Source: Batkoa obscura (lineage: Eukaryota; Entomophthoromycota; Entomophthoromycetes; Entomophthorales; Batkoaceae). From it: 64,000 bases of DNA. The translations under genes were made by a program, and so were the position numbers. The DNA lies in NCBI GenBank assembly GCA_030770535.1, contig JASVEC010000009.1, positions 868,001 to 932,000 of the forward strand, read 5' to 3'. Below the pieces are notes generated by a model. The model saw only the letters and a list, made by a program, of their open reading frames with translations. It searched no databases and was not told the DNA's origin. This document shows positions 12,183-22,732 of this stretch, piece by piece (position 1 is the stretch's first letter; each line of letters starts with the position of its first letter).

Positions 12183-14525
12183 ATGAGTATTCAACTTGAA
12201 AAAACATTTACAATATTAATTGACAATTATGATAGTTTTACTTGGAACATATATGAATATTTAGGCTCACTTGGTGCTCAAGTAAAAGTATATCGTAATG
12301 ATCAAGTGACCTTATCTGAGCTTCAATCTCTACCCATAAAAAATATCGTGTTATCTCCAGGTCCTGGTTCACCTAAAAGTAATTGTGGTATTAGTATGGA
12401 AATTTTATCTTATTATCAAGGGAAATTACCTATCCTTGGTATTTGCTTAGGTATGCAATGTATGTATGAATATTATGGTGGTCAAGTGAAGCCAATTCAT
12501 CAAATAGTACATGGAAAAACAAGTTCACTATATCATGATGGTAGTGGAGTATATCTTAATTTACCTCAATCGATTGAGGTAACACGATATCATTCATTGG
12601 CTGGGATGAAAACTACATTACCTAAAGAATTATTGATTACTAGTGGTACTAAAGATGGAATTATTCAAGGTATTCGACATGTAAAATATTGTATGGAAGG
12701 AGTACAGTTTCATCCAGAGTCTGTACTTTCACAATATGGTAAACAGATGCTTAAAAATTTTTTAAATTGGGAATATGGTACTTGGGAAGAAAATTTGATT
12801 AATATACCAAAAGAATCCATCTTATTATTTAATAATAAAGGGGATCAACAGGATGAAAAAGAAGATATTGAGAATAACAACACTGAAACTTCAAAAGAGA
12901 CATCAACTTCAAAAGAGACATCAACTTCAAGTATCTTATTAAAAATTGTTAATAAAAGAAGATTAGATATATTACAAACTAGTTCTTTACCAGGTCAATC
13001 TATTGATAATTTAAAACAATTAATAAAATTCAATTGTGCTCCACCAGTGAAAGATTTTTATAATCATTTGAAACAAAATGTTACTCAATTAGCTGTTCTA
13101 GCTGAAGTTAAAAGAGCATCACCAAGTAAAGGGGATATAGCTAAAGATATTAATGCAGTTGAACAATGTTTAAATTATGCTAAAAATGGAGCAGCAACAA
13201 TATCAGTATTAACAGAACCTACTTGGTTTAAAGGTAGTTTATTAGATTTAAATCAATGTCGACAAAGTTTAAATCAGATGATTAATCGACCATGCTTATT
13301 GAGAAAAGATTTTATAGTAGAAGATTATCAAGTTTATGAAAGTCGATTGAATGGGGCGGATACTTTATTATTAATTGTAGCTATATTAAGTAAAAAAATG
13401 TTAATTCAGTTATTAAATTTAGCCCGATCACTTGGTATGGAGCCTTTAGTGGAAGTCAATAATGAAGATGAAATGAAAATTGCTTTAGATGTTGGAGCTA
13501 AAATTATTGGGGTTAATAATCGAAATTTACATACTTTTAATGTGGATTTAAATACTACCAAAAAACTAGCCAAATTAATTAAACAAGATACGATTTTAAT
13601 TGCTTTATCAGGTATTGGTAAAAAAGAAGATTTGGACCTATATCAAGGTTTAAATTTAAAAGGTGTTTTAGTAGGAGAAGCATTAATGAAATGTAATAAT
13701 GCTCAACAGTTGATTGAAGAGTTATCAGGTAAAGAGAAGATAATTGAACAAAGCGTAACAGTAAATCAACAAAATCAACCTAAAGTTAAAATTTGTGGTA
13801 TTTTAAATGAAGAGGCGGGTTTAATTGCAGCTAAAAATGGAGCAGATTTCATTGGGTTTATATTTGTACCTGGTAGTAAACGACAAATTGATATTGAAAA
13901 AGCGAAATTAATTATTGATAAAATTCGACAAAATAGAAAATATAATGAAAATAACAAGAATAACAAGAATAACAAGAATGAATTACTAAAATCCAATAAT
14001 ACTTGGTATGAATATAGTAATTATTTAGTTGAATTAAATAAGAATAATATTGTTGGTGTATTTCAAAATCAATCTTTAGAAGAGATATTATCAATTGCCA
14101 ATTATTTAAAATTAGATTTCATTCAATTACATGGTAATGAAGCTAATGAATTTTCCAATTATTTACCTTATCCAGTTATTAAGTGTTTTCAAATTGATGA
14201 ACAATTTAATCTATATCAATCTATATTAGCTACTAATTTACATCATTTACCTTTATTAGATGCTAAGTTGGATAAAAATTCCGGTGGCTTAGGTATTAAA
14301 TTTGATTGGGATTTAATTAGAAAATTAGACAATGAAAACAAAGATAATAACAATAAAATTAATATTATATTGGCTGGTGGTTTAAATCCAGATAATGTTA
14401 TTGAGGCTATTCAGCAAGTTAAGCCATTTGCTGTTGATGTTTCTAGTGGAGTGGAAACAGATGGAAAGAAAGATTTAAATAAAATTGCTGATTTTATTAA
14501 GAAGGTTAAGAGTGTGGAATACTAA
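12183..14525 (+). CDS. TRP1: Trifunctional tryptophan biosynthesis protein (GATase / IGPS / PRAI)
   Basis: A single intronless frame of 780 residues holds three enzymes in order. Residues about 1-200 are the class-I glutamine amidotransferase subunit of anthranilate synthase, with ILIDNYDSFTWN, nucleophile Cys88 in GICLGMQ, and the HPES motif near residue 177. A low-complexity linker (KETSTSKETSTS) follows. Residues about 265-520 are indole-3-glycerol-phosphate synthase (LAEVKRASPSKGDI, LLRKDFIV, GVNNRNL). Residues about 535-775 are phosphoribosylanthranilate isomerase (VKICGI, ADFIGFIFVPGSKRQI, VDVSSGVE). The PRAI part carries an Asn/Lys-rich insertion near residues 580-600, most likely a surface loop. 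The fusion is typical of fungi (Neurospora trp-1, Aspergillus trpC). The lack of introns contrasts with nearly all neighbours. Confidence 0.97.
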   Translation: MSIQLEKTFTILIDNYDSFTWNIYEYLGSLGAQVKVYRNDQVTLSELQSLPIKNIVLSPGPGSPKSNCGISMEILSYYQGKLPILGICLGMQCMYEYYGGQVKPIHQIVHGKTSSLYHDGSGVYLNLPQSIEVTRYHSLAGMKTTLPKELLITSGTKDGIIQGIRHVKYCMEGVQFHPESVLSQYGKQMLKNFLNWEYGTWEENLINIPKESILLFNNKGDQQDEKEDIENNNTETSKETSTSKETSTSSILLKIVNKRRLDILQTSSLPGQSIDNLKQLIKFNCAPPVKDFYNHLKQNVTQLAVLAEVKRASPSKGDIAKDINAVEQCLNYAKNGAATISVLTEPTWFKGSLLDLNQCRQSLNQMINRPCLLRKDFIVEDYQVYESRLNGADTLLLIVAILSKKMLIQLLNLARSLGMEPLVEVNNEDEMKIALDVGAKIIGVNNRNLHTFNVDLNTTKKLAKLIKQDTILIALSGIGKKEDLDLYQGLNLKGVLVGEALMKCNNAQQLIEELSGKEKIIEQSVTVNQQNQPKVKICGILNEEAGLIAAKNGADFIGFIFVPGSKRQIDIEKAKLIIDKIRQNRKYNENNKNNKNNKNELLKSNNTWYEYSNYLVELNKNNIVGVFQNQSLEEILSIANYLKLDFIQLHGNEANEFSNYLPYPVIKCFQIDEQFNLYQSILATNLHHLPLLDAKLDKNSGGLGIKFDWDLIRKLDNENKDNNNKINIILAGGLNPDNVIEAIQQVKPFAVDVSSGVETDGKKDLNKIADFIKKVKSVEY

Positions 14526-15357
14526 AAGATGACGTATAGGATAGCTTTTAATAAAAATGGGTTATAAATGTGAAAGGTTGTTTTATGTTTTTTATAAATT
14601 ATACTAATTGTTTTTGAGTTACTTATGTATTTTATTTATATTGTACTATCATTTTGATTATTATTATTAATTTATTTGATATTCTTTTAGTACTATAAAT
14701 TAATGTTTTTTTTATTAATAGTAGTTAAATAAATCAATACCTCAATCTTTTGATTTCATACTAATTCCTTCTACTTAATATATACCCTCACTTAAATATA
14801 TAGTTTTATAAGCTATCTGAAATACCATCATTAAACTTCATTCTCACCTTGAAATTACTTATCAACTATTACTTACTTGTTATTACCTGCTTCATTTATC
14901 AAAAATAATCCATCACACATACTCTTTCGTCAACTAACCCTACAGAGTAATTCAAAAATAATAATGAGTCATTTAATGTAACTTTTTTCATTATCTAAAT
15001 GTTAATAAACATGTTCTTCCTATAAACTTTTACTATTTATTATAAAATATTATCAGTATACTAATTAAACTTATTTTTCAATATTTCTTTCCATTAAATT
15101 TAAAATAGATTTTATTCTTTATCTTTGATTATTATTTGGTTAATTTTGATAAAAACTTTTGTAACATTCTACAATTAATTATAAATACTCGAAATAAGTG
15201 GGCTATAAGAAAACAAAAGCATATTAAAATGATCTCATCTTAATTTAATATCGTAAACATCTTAAAAAGCATATATTAAAAGCACTATCAATATAAAATA
15301 ATGAAACAATATACAACAGAAATAATAAATATCCTACCTGTCATTCCTAAGTATAGC
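14526..15357. other. Intergenic between convergent TRP1 and SOD
   Basis: About 830 bp of AT-rich sequence between convergent genes. No gene or element is seen. Since the dismutase may splice past its first stop codon, its 3' end is taken here as the downstream stop at 15358. Confidence 0.5.
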
Positions 15358-15392
15358 TTAAAGCTTAGAGCCCTTCTTTGGTTCCATCTCAA
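15358..15392 (-). other. Putative alternative last exon encoding a PTS1 (SKL) tail
   Basis: Thirty-five bases directly after a strong polypyrimidine acceptor read, in the frame left by a donor at 15489, as (G)[15 protein letters not shown]. Lys/Gly residues before Ser-Lys-Leu are typical of functional peroxisomal signals. Transcript support is not available here. Confidence 0.6.
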
Positions 15393-16249
15393 CTAAAAAA
15401 GTATAACAAATATTAAAACAATATTTTACAAAACTTATTTTATAAAACGGCTACAAATTTTATTAAGCTTTAGAATAAAAATTACAAACCGATTGGTACT
15501 GGCTTTCCTTGTTTAGCATAATTATCATAATATTCAACTACTTTATCCCAATTAACTACATTCCACCATTGAGAAATATATTCTGGACGACGGTTTTGAT
15601 ACTTAAGATAATAAGCATGTTCCCAAACATCTAATCCTAAAATTGGAATCAATTTGGTTTCAGCTACATCCATCAATGGGTTGTCTTGGTTAGCAGTGGA
15701 AGTGATTTCCAATTTACCATTGGTATCAACACCTAACCAAGCCCAACCAGAGCCGAAGCGGGTAGCAGCAGCATTGTTGAATTTAGTTTTGAACTCATCA
15801 AAGGAACCAAAGGTTTCTTCAATTTTAGTTTTAAGCTAAAACAGCTGTTATTAATATTTTATCATTTGTCAAAAATACATCATCTTACTTCACCAGTAGG
15901 AGTAGAATTACTGGAACCAACTGGGGCCATAAAAGTCCAGAATAAAGAGTGGTTATAATGACCACCACCTAAATAGAAAATACTTATTAACAACTTATCC
16001 TTAATTAAAAAACAAAGAAATAAAAAATTTACCATTATTACGTACACCAGTACCAAGTACACCAACTTGTTTTTGCACACTAACAATATCTTCAAGGGAC
16101 TGACCAGAAGATTGAGTTTTCAAAGCGTTGTTAAGGTTATTAACATAAGCGTTATGATGTAAGTCATGATGAACTTGCATGGTCTTAGCATCAATATATG
16201 GCTCAAGAGCGCTATAATCATATGGTAAATCAGGTAAAACGTAACTCAT
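15358..16249 (-). CDS. Mn superoxide dismutase without presequence, possible spliced peroxisomal form
   Basis: [19 protein letters not shown] is the mature Fe/Mn-SOD start, so there is no mitochondrial presequence and the enzyme is likely cytosolic or otherwise targeted. Metal-binding and core motifs are present: [29 protein letters not shown] and [15 protein letters not shown]. Two ordinary introns interrupt it. Without further splicing the protein ends PVPIGL with the stop at 15482. A third intron (15489-15393, 97 nt, GTTTGT donor, TTTTTTAG acceptor) would skip that stop and add an exon (15392-15358) so that the protein ends [13 protein letters not shown], a textbook peroxisomal PTS1. A second donor, GTAATT, 4 nt downstream would instead give PIGF and a stop. 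The enzyme assignment is firm; the third intron is inferred from sequence. Confidence 0.9.
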
Positions 16250-18275
16250 TTTTTTTAAACTTTGTTATTGAATAGAAAAATTAAGGAATAAAGTTGAAAT
16301 TGATAAGTTTATATACTTTTCGATACTTATTTTGGATTTGCTGGATTTGTCAGCGATGACGTTTTGATTATATAGATTCACTTTGGAATCAAATCGCTTA
16401 AATTGATGCCCTTTGAACCAATGGAGTTCACTTTGATTTGAATTTTGAAATGTTTTATTCGTTATTCGTTTTTATTTCTGGTTTTATGATTTCAATACTA
16501 TAGTTAAATACTCATAATTTTATATTATAGCTTCCTTACTATAATTTATATTGATAAGAATAAAATAATAGTAAATAACCATTTTGAGATTATAGCTTTT
16601 ATCAGAATAATATATATATATATAAGCTATATTCAAAATAAGGTTAAAAGGGTACTAAATTTTTTCAGCTTAATTTAAATTAAAATCTTTAAAATAAAAG
16701 CTATGATACTAAAAATTATTATAAAAATTATTATTTTATTCTATCTGATTATTTAATTATAACTATAAAATATATTTTTATCAACTAAAAAAATTACTTA
16801 AAAGTGTATTAAAACTGATATACTTAAATTAATATTTATTAATTTTTAAAATTAAATAATATATAAAAAATATTATAAAAAATATTATAAAATAAATAAA
16901 TATAAAATACAAAAATATTGGATGACAAAATACAGAAATAAAAGCTAAAACAAATTAATAAAACAATTTTGGAATTATAAACTGTTATATGGGGATATAT
17001 TTTTGTGTTTAAGAATTTTACTAACAATATTTCCGCTGAAATAGCGCTTAAAAAATGGAAAAGTAATGAAACTAAAAAAAACACCCCAATATTATGTTAT
17101 AATATTTAATTATTATTATTATATATAATTATTATTAATTATCATTTTACGATTTAATGCATTATTAGTTTTATATTTTTATACTTATATTAGTTTGCTT
17201 TTAATAAAAAAAATTAAAATATTATAGTTCAAACTATTTTTGTTTTATTATAAATGATGTAATATTATTAAAGCAGTTAATTATTATGTTAATATATTAA
17301 TTATGTTGTTTTATATACTTTATTTATTAACTATTGCTATTTTAGCTATGATAAAGTTATACCATATAATGGATTTTTAAAAAAAGTATTAATACTAGTT
17401 AAACATCAGAAGTTGTAAGAATTATTTAATTACTTGCTTTAAAAATTTATATAAACATTCAAATTATATTATCTTTTTTAATAACATTAGTTTTCTAATT
17501 TATATTTATAAATAATATTTAAAAGTTAAAATTTTATTATTATGCTGTTTTTTATATTTTTATAAATAAAAAAGTAATTAAAAGCAGCTAAATAACTATT
17601 ATAACAGTTAAAAACAATTAAGATTAAAATAAATATTGTTTTCAAATATTAAAAAAAGTTTTTGCTATAATTAACAACATATTATTTAATATATATATGA
17701 AGATTACAAATATATAGAAAATGATTTATATTATTAATTTTATCTCTGAAATTTATTATTTTAAAAATCAAAAAATATTAAAATTAATAAAAACTCAATA
17801 AAAAAAATACTATGATAACAATACTTAAAAACTTTAATAAAATAATAAAAGTATTAATTAAACTATTCTTATCCAACAACAAACTTTTATTTATCCATTG
17901 ACATCAAAACTATATTTACACTCTTTTGAAAAATGTGTAAAGCTCTGGGGATAGCAATTGTAAGCAAAAGACTTATAGAAACTTAACAAGATACTACAAA
18001 TTTTTAATCTCAGTGCTTTAAGTATTTTTCAAAGGGGTATAATTTGATAAAAATAAGATCATTTTAATTCCAGCTTATGATCCAAAGTATAATTTTGTAG
18101 CTTTAAACCAATAATATATCTGATTTGTAGCATACTATAGGTAATATTAAAGTCAAAAACAATGTCATACCAATTATTTCATTTAGAATGACAATTAAAA
18201 TGGATAATGATTATTCCTGTGTAATGCTCAATTATTGAATTAAAAAAGAATCTAAACTGAGTTCACTGAATAAAA
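16250..18275. other. Intergenic between SOD and SPC25-like gene
   Basis: Two kilobases of very AT-rich sequence between divergent genes. It contains one MITE copy (16987-17092) and otherwise homopolymer and AT-rich tracts with no coding signal. An apparent minus-strand frame at 16839-17084 is just AT-rich sequence running through the MITE. Confidence 0.55.
16987..17092 (+). mobile_element. ~105-bp MITE, copy A
   Basis: Starts ATATGGGGATATATTTTT and ends AACACCCCAATAT, so the ends are imperfect inverted repeats. The core TTCCGCTGAAATAGCGCTT followed by AAAAAATGGAAAAGTAATG is shared with copies B-F. Same orientation as copy B on the other side of the SPC25-like gene. No coding capacity. Confidence 0.88.
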
Positions 18276-19820
18276 ATGAGTACGTTAAATAGTCCAACAA
18301 ACAATGAGTGTAATAACATAGAGGATGGTGAAGTAAGTGGTGCATTAAGTATTACAGTAGATGATAAAGTAAACAATAATGTGGATGATAAAGCAAATGA
18401 TAATGTGGATGATAAAGCAAATGATAATGTGAACAATACAGAAAAAGATAAGGCAAGTGATGAGGCATTAAAATCAGTAGAGAACACAAAAGAGGGTAAA
18501 GAAAATGATATAGCAGAGAAAAAAGTAGATGACACAGAAACTGGTTTAGAAAAATATATATTAAATGATGATTCATCTGAAATATCTGTTGAATCAGATG
18601 TTATATCCCTTGATATATCAGATGATGATGAAATAAGTGAATCTGATACCAAAGCAACAAACCTTGAAAAGATGAGACAGATTAAGGAATCATTTAGCAA
18701 GTTTTGCGATGAAAAAAGAAAAGAGTTTAGAAAAGAAAGTGAAGAAGAATTAAATGAATGGAAAAATAAATGTAGAGAATTTAAAAGTATTTGATTCCTA
18801 TTTAATTGAAAATAAGCTAATTCAAGTTAGAAACCAGTGATGAGCAAATAGAAGCTATTAATATACTAAAGCCTAAAATAGAACATGTTGAATACGGTAA
18901 ATTAATTTATTAATATTAGAGTTATTATATTTATTATATAGAATATAAAATTTCATTGGAAAGACAAAGGGAAGAAAATAAGAAACGAGAAAGGTTTATT
19001 TATGTAGAAAAGGGTCAGGAGGAAGAGATATCCAAACGACAGAAAGCCATAGGTCATCTCGTCTCTTCACTTGAAGTTAAAAAAAAGGGTAACTAAATTA
19101 CATCTATTAAACCAAATTTTAACAATTTTTTTAGAACTTGAGCGTAAAAGAGCAACATCAACTAATCAAATGGAATTGAATAGACTACAAGTTACACTTT
19201 ATGAACAAATATTAAAATTTAAAATTGGCACAGATGAAAACCATCATACAACTTTCACCTTTACACATGTAAGTAGAAGGCTTCCAGAACGCGAGTTTAA
19301 ATTTGCACTAGATGCTACATATGAAAAATATACTCGTAATCATTATTTTTAATAAATTTTAAAGGTTGATTTATTTTTAGTCATCTATTGTGAGCCTGTA
19401 ATTCCAAGTGGCAAACAGTTTGAAAAGGAATTAAACAAAGATCGAGATCTTATTCTTTTTATTAAAAAAATGCGCAAAGAATTTCGAAATCTTGCTATAG
19501 CAGAAGACACAAAGTTTGATTTGGAAAATGGCATCGTAAAAGAAAAGGCAGCTATAATAAAAAAGAAGGTTATAACAGAAGGTGACTTAATGAAATCAAT
19601 AGGTAACAATGCTGAGCCTAAGCCCTCCTTACACGATAAATCAGTGTTAAATCTCATGAAAATATTGGCACTAAAAAAGCGATTAGATAATGATTGTCTT
19701 AAACTTTCGACAAACTCAAAGGGTCAAGATTTTGAAAAAATTCAATCAACTTTGTCAAATTTAAATAAATCGGATGGTGGAGCTTCTAAAGCTGTGGAAG
19801 AAAAAGAATCAGAATCTTAA
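18276..19820 (+). CDS. SPC25: Kinetochore protein Spc25-like (NDC80 complex), extended
   Basis: Five exons join in frame (introns near 18788-18831, 18897-18941, 19085-19133 and 19336-19380). The centre is a coiled coil followed by the Spc25 globular domain: EQILKFKIGTDENHHTTFTF, THVSRRLPEREFKFAL, YCEPVIPSG, then LILFIKKMRKEFRNLA. This domain pairs with Spc24 and anchors the NDC80 complex to the inner kinetochore. The protein is over 400 residues, against 220-250 for usual Spc25. The extra length is an acidic N-terminal ~150 residues, including 8-residue repeats of the type VDDKANDN and many Asp/Ser, and a ~115-residue charged C-terminal extension after the globular domain. The exon chain is clear; the name rests on the C-terminal domain pattern. 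Confidence 0.72.
18357..18440 (+). repeat. 24-bp in-frame tandem repeat in the SPC25-like gene
   Basis: About three copies of a 24-bp unit encode variants of the octapeptide VDDKANDN in the acidic N-terminal extension. Confidence 0.75.
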
Positions 19821-19994
19821 GCTAATATGGGTGATTCAAATCTAACTAAGTAAAAGCAGCACTTTGATTCAAACTATTATTATTTCATAGCCTGCTTAAA
19901 TAATAAACGACATTTAGCTTAAGTTATATTAATAACTATACTTTTTGAACAACAAATAAATAAATGAAATAAAATCTAAATTTGCAGCTTTTAT

Positions 19995-20100
19995 ATATGG
20001 GGATGTATTTTTTTGTTTAAAAATTTTACTAGCAGTTTTTCCACTTAAATAGCGCTTAAAAAATGGAAAAGTAATGAAACAAAAAAAAACACCCCTATAT
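19995..20100 (+). mobile_element. ~105-bp MITE, copy B
   Basis: Begins ATATGGGGATGTATTTTT and ends ACACCCCTATAT, 106 bp. The internal sequence matches copy A closely (AAATAGCGCTTAAAAAATGG). It sits in the short convergent space between the SPC25-like gene and the next minus-strand gene, 12 bp beyond the latter's stop. Confidence 0.9.
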
Positions 20101-20111
20101 TGAATTTTATT

Positions 20112-22155
20112 TTAAACATAAAGCATTAAAGCTTGGCTTAATAAATTAATGTTTTTTACTAGGACTTCTAGCTGCTTCCTTAAGTTTTCTAATTCCTTAT
20201 AAGCTTTAGCAACTGCAGCCTGCTTTTCCATATAAACTTGCGGATCATTAGAGCCTGGACAAAGTTTAATAGCTAATGCATGTATCTCTTTATCTTCTTT
20301 TAATTCATCATAAACTATAGAATCTTCCTTCAATTTTTCGCGTAAATTTAGATATTCGGAATCTAATTCTTTAGCTACCTTACCAATCATACTATAAGAT
20401 AGCCTTATAATCGGGTTTGATGAATCATCTGGTATTGAAATACTATCTTCTTTCATAACATTCTCATTCATTGGGCCCTTTTCCATCTCCCCTACTCTCA
20501 CATCAACCTTATCTCCCACTAACTTGTTAATACATTCATAAAATTTTTCATCGTTATTTAAGCGCTTTACTGTAAGCTTTATAATCATGTCACTATCCTC
20601 TGGCTGCTCCTCACGATTATCTTTTCCAATCACTACTTTTCTAGAAAGCTTATAATAATATCGAGTTAATTTGCATATTTGCTTGGAAATGTTATGAACT
20701 TTATCTAATTGATCCTCCTTGATTTCATTAGTTTGATTACTTCTTAATAGCATCTTATTCCCTTGCGATTGGAAGTTTGTCTCAGCCTTTCTTTCCAAAT
20801 CGTAGTCAATTTCACTTTTTTGATAATCTTCATCACTTTCACTAGTTTCGTTATGTTGTACTAGTACTTTGTTTCTTAGTGTTCGAAGCTTTGGTTTGAC
20901 CTTTTTTTCTTGATTATACTTAATTTCTTTACCTCGATATTCTTCTTCACTTTCACTAGACTCCTTTTTCTGTATTGGTGCTTTATAAGCTTTCGTATTC
21001 AAGTTGACTTCTGCCATTCTCTCACAAATTGAATCATTGTCACCGGAACTTGTTAATATAGTACTAGTAATTTTATAATCCATTTTATAAAAAGCCTTTG
21101 GATCAAAACGTTTAAAATTTGAATCGAATGGTGGCATTACATTGCTTCTAATGTTTTTTGGACCAGACATTTGATTACGCATCTTATTATAAATTATTAA
21201 TACGCTCACTTACCAGCAACATTATTATTAAACTTTACCTTTGAATGATATTTTTGATAACTGGGATGAGATCTTGGCAAATTTTGATCCAAATAGCAAC
21301 CATTATCGTCTTGATTTAAATACTGGCCATTGTCCCTTTGATTGAAATAGCAACCAATATCATTTTGGTCTGAATAGTAGTTATCACCCTTTTTATTTAA
21401 GTAAAAGTCAACATCATTTTGATCTAAATAACAAACTCTATCATTCTGGTCTAAATAACAACCAATGTCATTTTGATCATCAACATTTTTTCCCTTTCTA
21501 TCAGAAATTCGAAATATATCTTCATAAACGTTGTTGTTATAATAAATAGCTTCGTCGAATTTATCTCGAATTTTTGCATCATAACGTTGTTCTAAAAAAG
21601 AGGCATTATGTTTCATATGATATTGATGACTTATATCTTCATTACAATACATACTACTAGCTGTACTTATTAAGTTTATTTTAAATTCATCATTGCCTTC
21701 AAAATTTAGGTTAGGATTATATACATCTTCAGGTTGTTGATCACGATCACCAAAACGCTCATTAATAGAACCTTCAAGCCAATCGCCCATAGCCTACATA
21801 ATAAAAAATTAATAATTAAATAGCTAATTTTTGATATACATACTGCAGAATCAATAGAATTAATATCCTCGAAATATTCATCTTCATTGTACTGTTTGCT
21901 ATTAATATTTGGGCTCCTTAGATAAGGATTATGATTAACTGGTTTATTCCTTTCTCTTTTATTGTTCAAGGCTTGCAATTTAGAGTCAAATTTTGATTTT
22001 TGATTTTCATTTATTGCTGTATTAGAAAGTTTCTTGATTTTTTGTAAACCATTAAAAATACCAACATAATCCGCTTTATTCTCGTTGCGGAATTGCTCTT
22101 CGTTTACTTCTTTAGCGTTGTACTTCCTTATAGCTGGTTCATAATTATAATCCAT
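20112..22155 (-). CDS. Unrecognised 645-residue protein with 9-residue repeats and coiled coils
   Basis: Three exons (22155-21844, 21793-21239, 21182-20112) with introns of 50 and 56 nt (GTATGT...GTAG; GTAAAG...ATAAG) are all phase 0 and give 645 residues. The second intron solves an apparent frame change between two overlapping frames. Exon 1 is basic and Asn-rich. Exon 2 has seven 9-residue repeats of the form QNDxGCYLD, about residues 210-275. Exon 3 carries repeated acidic blocks (KKESSESEEEY, ETSESDEDY, then EIxYxxE), and the last ~100 residues look helical and coiled coil (KAYKELENLRKQLEVLVKNI). I recognise no known family and suggest no function. There are no transmembrane segments or signal peptide. 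Confidence 0.72.
21284..21472 (-). repeat. 27-bp coding minisatellite (seven 9-residue repeats)
   Basis: Seven tandem 27-bp units encode QNDIGCYLD, QNDRVCYLD, QNDVDFYLN, KKGDNYYSD, QNDIGCYFN, QRDNGQYLN and QDDNGCYLD. The register is kept without insertions, and an aromatic at position 7 (Tyr) is invariant. Confidence 0.9.
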
Positions 22156-22732
22156 TCAAACTAAAAAATGTCTTGTAAATTTAATAAATTGTTCCTAAAT
22201 TTTAATAAAATTAGCCAATCATTTAAGTTGTTCTTCCAACAAGGTGCTAGCATATACTCGAGTGAGTGGAAGGTTATAGCAACCTGGATAATTAAAACAA
22301 GTTATCTATCTTGCCTTGACTATTTATTCACTTACACTGATATCATTACTCTCTTGACTTGTCAAAGTAATATTCAATATTGCCAACAAAGAAAGTATAA
22401 AAGCTTTATTTAAATTAAAAAAGATCGAAATTCGTAATATTCAAAAAAAAAGTTAAAATATTAAATTCTTTTAGTACTTTTTATTACACTTAATCATTAG
22501 CTTAAGATTTCTCTTATTGCTTTAATAATTTTAAAAAATGTTAGCAGTAGTTGCGTTACAATAAACTTAATAAATGTTATTTAACTTAATTTTGAATGTT
22601 ATTTTAAACATTTCCAATTTATTAAAAACCATAAATCACTTTTAGTTTAGCCAATCATAATAAAAGGAGTATATGGAATAGAAAATAAATATGACAAAAA
22701 CAAACTTTCAATTTTCAGTTTAAATAATAAAG
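22156..22732. other. Divergent promoter region, no gene
   Basis: 577 bp between the divergent unrecognised gene and GLO3. The 81-codon frame at 22168-22413 has no family resemblance and starts only 13 bp from the neighbouring gene's ATG, so I do not call it a gene. Confidence 0.5.

Noticed and set aside
16839-17084. Minus-strand 81-codon frame
   Set aside because: Compositionally AT-driven (Phe/Tyr/Ile) and overlaps MITE copy A.
16987-20100. Composite transposon formed by MITE copies A and B around the SPC25-like gene
   Set aside because: The two copies are direct, both have their own full ends, and the gene between has host-like introns; independent insertions explain it.
21183-21238. A second gene starting near 21209 on the minus strand
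   Set aside because: A 56-nt phase-0 intron (GTAAAG...ATAAG) joins the two frames exactly, so one three-exon gene is simpler; the alternative start would be GTG.
22168-22413. 81-codon frame between divergent genes
   Set aside because: No family resemblance, starts 13 bp from a real gene's ATG, and ends without supporting signals.
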